64,000 nt of DNA from CAYYWP01 sp050176585 (GTDB taxonomy: Bacteria; Desulfobacterota; Binatia; HRBIN30; CADEER01), in the NCBI GenBank assembly GCA_050176585.1, contig JBFXHX010000012.1:1-64000 (forward strand). Direction: 5' to 3'. The notes under the pieces were generated by a model. It searched no databases and was not told the DNA's origin. It was given only the letters and a program-made list of their open reading frames with translations. The translations under genes and the position numbers were made by a program. This document shows positions 58,876 through 64,000 of the stretch, in pieces. Every line of letters begins with the position of its first letter. Position 1 is the stretch's first letter.

Positions 58876-59169
58876 ATGGCAGTGCAAATGCGACCGCTGC
58901 ACGATCGGGTGATCGTCAAGCGCGTTGAAGGAGAAGAGCGCACGCGGGGCGGCATCATCATTCCCGACACGGCGAAGGAGAAGCCCCAGGAAGGGCGCAT
59001 CGTCGCAGTCGGGCCGGGACGCGTGGCCGACGGCAAGGTGATCAAGCCCGAGGTGAAACCGGGCGACCGGATTCTGTTCAGCAAGTACGCTGGAACCGAG
59101 GTCGTCCTCGATGGCGAAGACCACATCATCATGCGCGAGGACGACATCCTCGGCGTGATCGAGGCGTAA
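58876..59169 (+). CDS. groS: Co-chaperonin GroES
   Basis: The 97-residue protein shows the GroES fold: RPLHDRVIVKRVEGEER, the mobile loop with GGIIIPDTAKEKPQEG, VVAVGPGR and GDRILFSKYAGTEV, ending DILGVIEA. It caps GroEL as a heptamer. A strong ribosome site (AAGGAGG at 58860-58866) precedes ATG 58876. groEL follows after 33 bases with its own ribosome site (GGAGGGAG). Confidence 0.98.
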   Translation: MAVQMRPLHDRVIVKRVEGEERTRGGIIIPDTAKEKPQEGRIVAVGPGRVADGKVIKPEVKPGDRILFSKYAGTEVVLDGEDHIIMREDDILGVIEA

Positions 59170-59202
59170 GCATCAACCGACGAACAGGAGGGAGTTCCGC
59201 CG

Positions 59203-60825
<1,623 letters not shown>

Positions 60826-60861
60826 TCTTGCGCGCGGGCAACCGCCCGCGCATCACCGGCC

Positions 60862-60899
60862 AAAGGAGGGCGGTCCGAACGGACCGCCCTCCTTTTTTT
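60862..60899 (+). terminator. Strong rho-independent terminator after groEL
   Basis: A perfect stem of about 13 GC-rich base pairs, GGAGGGCGGTCC (60865-60876) with GGACCGCCCTCC (60881-60892), has a GAAC loop and is followed by seven Ts (60893-60899). It separates groESL from parE. Confidence 0.95.
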
Positions 60900-61046
60900 C
60901 GGCTCGGGTCGGCCGCATCGCCCTCCGGCCGGGGTGGAACGATCCCACCGGCTGTGGCACCCTCCGGGTGCTGACGAGAGGGGAGGATGCGGAGGCTGGC
61001 GGCGGGTCGGCACCACGCCCGGAAACGCCCGGCATCGCGAACACAG

Positions 61047-62948
61047 ATGGCGCAGCAGAAGTACACTGCCAAGGACATCACCGTGCTCGAAGGGCTCGAG
61101 CCGGTACGGAAACGCCCCGCGATGTACATCGGCGGGGTCGATCGCGCCGGCTTGCACCACCTCGTGTGGGAGCTGCTCGACAACGCGGTGGACGAGGCGA
61201 TGAACGGACACTGCGACAAGATCACCGTGCGCCTGCACAAGGACGGCGAGACGATCACCGTAAGCGACAACGGCCGTGGAATTCCGATCGACCTCCATCC
61301 GAAGTACAAGAAATCCGCGCTCGAGCTCATCCTCACGACCCTGCACGCCGGCGGAAAATTCGAGAGCCGGAACTACTTCCACGCCGGCGGCCTGCACGGC
61401 GTCGGCGCGTCGGTGGTCACGGCGCTCTCGTCGTCGCTGGTGGCGCAGGTCAAACGCGACGGATCCCTCTGGGAGCAGTCGTTCGCGCGCGGCGTGCCGA
61501 CGAGCAAGCTCAAGAAGGTCGGTCCGGCGCGCGGCAGCGGCACGGTCATCACGTTCACGGCAGACAGCGCGATCTTTCCGAGCACCCGTTTCGACGCAGC
61601 GGTGATCCGCGAACGCCTCGAGTCGCGCTCCTACCTGCACCGCGGGCTCCAGCTCGCGTTCGAGAACGAGGCCGAGCGCACCACCGAGGTCTTCCAGCAC
61701 ACGCAGGGCATCGCCGAGTGGATCGGGAAGCTCATCACCGAGCGGGGTAAACAACCCGTCGCCGAGCCGTTCTACGGCGAGCGGCGCGACGGCTTCGTCG
61801 TCGAGTGCGCGCTCGCCTGGACCGAGGCGACGGACGAGCACGTCCTGTCGTTCGTGAACGGCATTCCGACCGGATCCGGCGGCGCGCATGAAGCCGGCCT
61901 GCGCAGCGGCCTCACCAAAGCGGTGCGCAATTACCTGAGCGTGCAGAACCTGGTTCCGAAAGGCGTCGCGATCGCCCCGGAGGACGTGCGCGAGGGCGTG
62001 GTCGCCATCCTGAGCGTGTACATCCAGGAGCCGCAGTTCCAGGGGCAGACCAAGGACCGGTTGAACAACCCGGAAGTGACGGCGCCGATCGACAACTTCG
62101 TGCGCACCGCGCTCGAGAACCACCTGCTCCACAACCGTTCGCAGGCCAACGCGATCGCGGACCGCGTGGTCCTGGCGGCGCGCGCGCGCAGCGCCTCACG
62201 GGCCGCGGTCGAGCAGGTCCAGCGAAAATCGGCCGTTTCCCACCGGCTCAACTTGCCCGGCAAGCTCGCCGACTGCAGCTCGACCGATCCGCGCGTCAGC
62301 GAGCTGTTCATCGTCGAAGGCGACTCGGCCGGTGGCTCCGCCAAACAGGGCCGCCATCGCGAGTTCCAGGCGGTGCTGCCGCTGCGCGGCAAGGTGCTCA
62401 ACGCGGAGCAGGCCTCGCTCAGCAAGGTGCTGGCGAACCGCGAGCTGAACGACATCATCTCGGCGCTCGGCTGTGGCACCGGCAAGCAGTTCGACGCCAG
62501 CCGGCTGCGCTACCACAAGATCTGCCTGCTGATGGATGCCGATTCCGACGGCCATCACATCTGCACGCTGCTGCTCACGTTCTTCTACCGGCACATGCGC
62601 CCGCTCATCGACAGCGGCCATGTGTTCATCGCCCAGCCGCCGCTCTACAAGATCGAGGTGGGCAAACAGGTGCACTGGGCGCTGAGCGACGTAGAGCGCG
62701 ATCGCATCCTCGCCAGCGCCAACGGCAAGTCCGCCGTCGTGCAGCGGTTCAAAGGCCTCGGCGAGATGAACCCGCCGACCCTCAAAGAGACCACGCTGGA
62801 TCCGCAGCGGCGCACGCTCCTTCGCGTGGCGATCCAGGACGGCAACGTCGCGGAACAGACGATCCAGACCTTGATGGGCAAGGAAGTCGAACCGCGCTTC
62901 AAGCTGATCATGGACCGCGCGCCGCGCGTCGACGACGTCGATGTGTAG
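61047..62948 (+). CDS. parE: DNA topoisomerase IV/gyrase subunit B (ParE-like)
   Basis: From ATG 61047 the 633-residue protein has the GHKL ATPase domain (VRKRPAMYIGGVDRAG, ELLDNAVDEAM with the catalytic Glu, VSDNGRGIPIDLHP, GGLHGVGASVV), a transducer domain, and the TOPRIM domain with IVEGDSAGGSAKQGR, PLRGKVLNAEQ and LLMDADSDGHH. The end is VEPRFKLIMDR. Length is typical of ParE and short GyrB without insert. Pairing with the ParC-like gene upstream favours topoisomerase IV, but GyrB cannot be excluded from sequence alone. An earlier in-frame ATG at 60987 would add 20 basic residues overlapping the groESL trailer and is rejected. Confidence 0.9.
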   Translation: MAQQKYTAKDITVLEGLEPVRKRPAMYIGGVDRAGLHHLVWELLDNAVDEAMNGHCDKITVRLHKDGETITVSDNGRGIPIDLHPKYKKSALELILTTLHAGGKFESRNYFHAGGLHGVGASVVTALSSSLVAQVKRDGSLWEQSFARGVPTSKLKKVGPARGSGTVITFTADSAIFPSTRFDAAVIRERLESRSYLHRGLQLAFENEAERTTEVFQHTQGIAEWIGKLITERGKQPVAEPFYGERRDGFVVECALAWTEATDEHVLSFVNGIPTGSGGAHEAGLRSGLTKAVRNYLSVQNLVPKGVAIAPEDVREGVVAILSVYIQEPQFQGQTKDRLNNPEVTAPIDNFVRTALENHLLHNRSQANAIADRVVLAARARSASRAAVEQVQRKSAVSHRLNLPGKLADCSSTDPRVSELFIVEGDSAGGSAKQGRHREFQAVLPLRGKVLNAEQASLSKVLANRELNDIISALGCGTGKQFDASRLRYHKICLLMDADSDGHHICTLLLTFFYRHMRPLIDSGHVFIAQPPLYKIEVGKQVHWALSDVERDRILASANGKSAVVQRFKGLGEMNPPTLKETTLDPQRRTLLRVAIQDGNVAEQTIQTLMGKEVEPRFKLIMDRAPRVDDVDV

Positions 62949-63070
62949 GGCGCGCGCGGACACCTTCCCCGGCCATGCAGCGGCGGGCGCGGGGCGGCGG
63001 GCAGAGCCGCGGGGCGCTGGCGCAAGCCGCGGCGCATCTCACGCGTAGGCTGCGCCCATTTGGCGGTAGC

Positions 63071-64000
63071 ATGAGGGCGATCGACCTGCGCAGCGACACC
63101 GTCACCAAGCCCACGCCGGCCATGCGGGCCGCTATGGCGGCGGCCGAGGTGGGCGACGACGTCTATGGCGAGGACCCGACGATCAATCGGTTGCAAGCGC
63201 TCGCCGCGGAGCGCGTCGGCATGGCGGCCGCCATCTTCGTGCCAAGCGGTACGATGGCCAATCAAGCCGCGCTGCGCGCGCTCACGCACCATGGCGACGT
63301 GGTGCTGGCGGGCACCGACAGTCATATCCAGCGCCATGAGTCCGGCGGCGCCGCCGCGCACGCTGGAGTGCAGATTCAGAGCATCGGCAGCGGCGGCTTC
63401 TTCAGCGCGGAGGAGGTCATCGCCGCGCAGCCGCCGCCCGACCACCATTTCGCGCCGGTTGCGGCGGTGGCGGTCGAGAACACCCACAACATGGCCGGCG
63501 GGCGCGTGTTTCCGTTCGACGCGCTGCGCGCCATCGCCTCCGTCGCGCGGGAGCGCGGGCTCAAGCTGCACCTCGACGGCGCGCGGTTATGGAACGCCGT
63601 AGTAGCCAGCGGGATCGCCGCGCGGCGCTGGACGGAAGGCTTCGACACCGTCTCCTTCTGTCTCTCCAAGGGGCTCGGAGCGCCGGTGGGCTCGCTGGTA
63701 TGCGGTTCGGCGGCGGTCATCGACCGCATCCACCGCGTTCGGAAGATGCTCGGCGGCGGCATGCGGCAAGCGGGCATCCTCGCCGCCGCAGGCGTCTACG
63801 CCCTCGAGCACAACATCCCCCGCTTGGCCGACGATCACCGCAACGCGGCTCGGCTCGCGCGCGGGTTGGCCGATCTGGGCCTCGCGGTCGCGCCCTGGCC
63901 GGAGACCAACATCGTGCGCTTCTCCGCAGCGGATGCGGCGGGGTTTTCACGAGCTTTGCGCGCGCGGGGCGTGTTGGTCAACGCGCTGGATCAGCACAGG
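63071..64000 (+). CDS. ltaE: Low-specificity L-threonine aldolase, cut by right window edge
   Basis: The frame from ATG 63071 is open to the last base (310 codons). It begins IDLRSDTVTKPTPAMRAAM and continues DDVYGEDPTINRLQ and VPSGTMANQAALRAL. The PLP-binding Lys200 is in FCLSKGLGAPVGS and Asp-Gly-Ala-Arg in LHLDGARLWNA, followed by RKMLGGGMRQAG. These are the diagnostic blocks of fold-type I threonine aldolases, which split L-threonine or L-allo-threonine into glycine and acetaldehyde. About 30 C-terminal residues should lie outside. It begins 122 bases after parE. Confidence 0.93.
   Translation, partial: MRAIDLRSDTVTKPTPAMRAAMAAAEVGDDVYGEDPTINRLQALAAERVGMAAAIFVPSGTMANQAALRALTHHGDVVLAGTDSHIQRHESGGAAAHAGVQIQSIGSGGFFSAEEVIAAQPPPDHHFAPVAAVAVENTHNMAGGRVFPFDALRAIASVARERGLKLHLDGARLWNAVVASGIAARRWTEGFDTVSFCLSKGLGAPVGSLVCGSAAVIDRIHRVRKMLGGGMRQAGILAAAGVYALEHNIPRLADDHRNAARLARGLADLGLAVAPWPETNIVRFSAADAAGFSRALRARGVLVNALDQHR

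Overview
This window looks like a chromosomal segment of a high-GC (roughly two-thirds G+C by eye), Gram-negative, diderm bacterium. Evidence for an outer membrane is a signal-bearing beta-barrel protein, a lipobox lipoprotein and a hopanoid-type glycosyltransferase. The pair of Pro/Thr-rich secreted proteins carrying dockerin-like Ca-binding repeats resembles proteins I associate with uncultured deltaproteobacteria-like soil lineages (for example Binatota). That placement is inference from memory, not a search result. I see no phage, IS element, CRISPR array, rRNA or tRNA; this is core genome plus a few accessory modules.

Layout. 1-1.2 kb: the end of a P1-family peptidase gene at the left edge, then two tandem small heat-shock protein genes that both carry frameshifts. 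1.3-4 kb: aceE (pyruvate dehydrogenase E1). 4-14.3 kb: a long leftward gene string (DUF2203, DUF4149, HAD hydrolase, moxR, DUF58, a DUF4381-like protein, batA, batB-batC fusion, batD-batE fusion), that is, a complete MoxR/Bat 'aerotolerance' operon in condensed form. 14.4-17.3 kb: an intact hsp20 overlapping lon, behind a promoter with an inverted repeat. 17.5-23 kb: an outer-membrane protein, hpnB, a polytopic membrane protein, a methyltransferase and a small orphan gene. 23-29.7 kb: lrp/asnC-gltB-gltD, with a candidate Lrp-type operator. 29.9-31.9 kb: GDP-L-fucose synthase-like and ROK kinase genes.

32-37.5 kb holds the most unusual module: a DUF2760 membrane protein followed by two paralogous non-canonical Hsp70 proteins, the second with a C-terminal extension of about 330 residues. 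37.5-41.7 kb: a beta-lactamase-fold serine hydrolase, an alkylglycerone-phosphate-synthase-like FAD enzyme and a flippase-like membrane protein, possibly lipid metabolism. 41.7-45.5 kb: hisS-aspS-lipoprotein, leftward and overlapping. 45.6-52.4 kb: a 1386-residue secreted protein with two paralogous domains, Pro/Thr linkers and a C-terminal dockerin, a small secreted protein, and an oppositely oriented Pro/Thr-rich protein with an N-terminal dockerin. 52.5-54.4 kb: a LytS/LytTR two-component pair.

54.6-64 kb: coproheme decarboxylase, the EF-P paralogue EfpL/YeiP, parC, groES-groEL with a strong terminator, parE, and a low-specificity threonine aldolase cut by the right edge.

A proteostasis theme recurs (three hsp20 genes, lon, two Hsp70-like proteins, groESL, and the MoxR AAA+/VWA operon), but the genes form separate transcription units. 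Most long antisense frames are GC-driven shadows and are not annotated.
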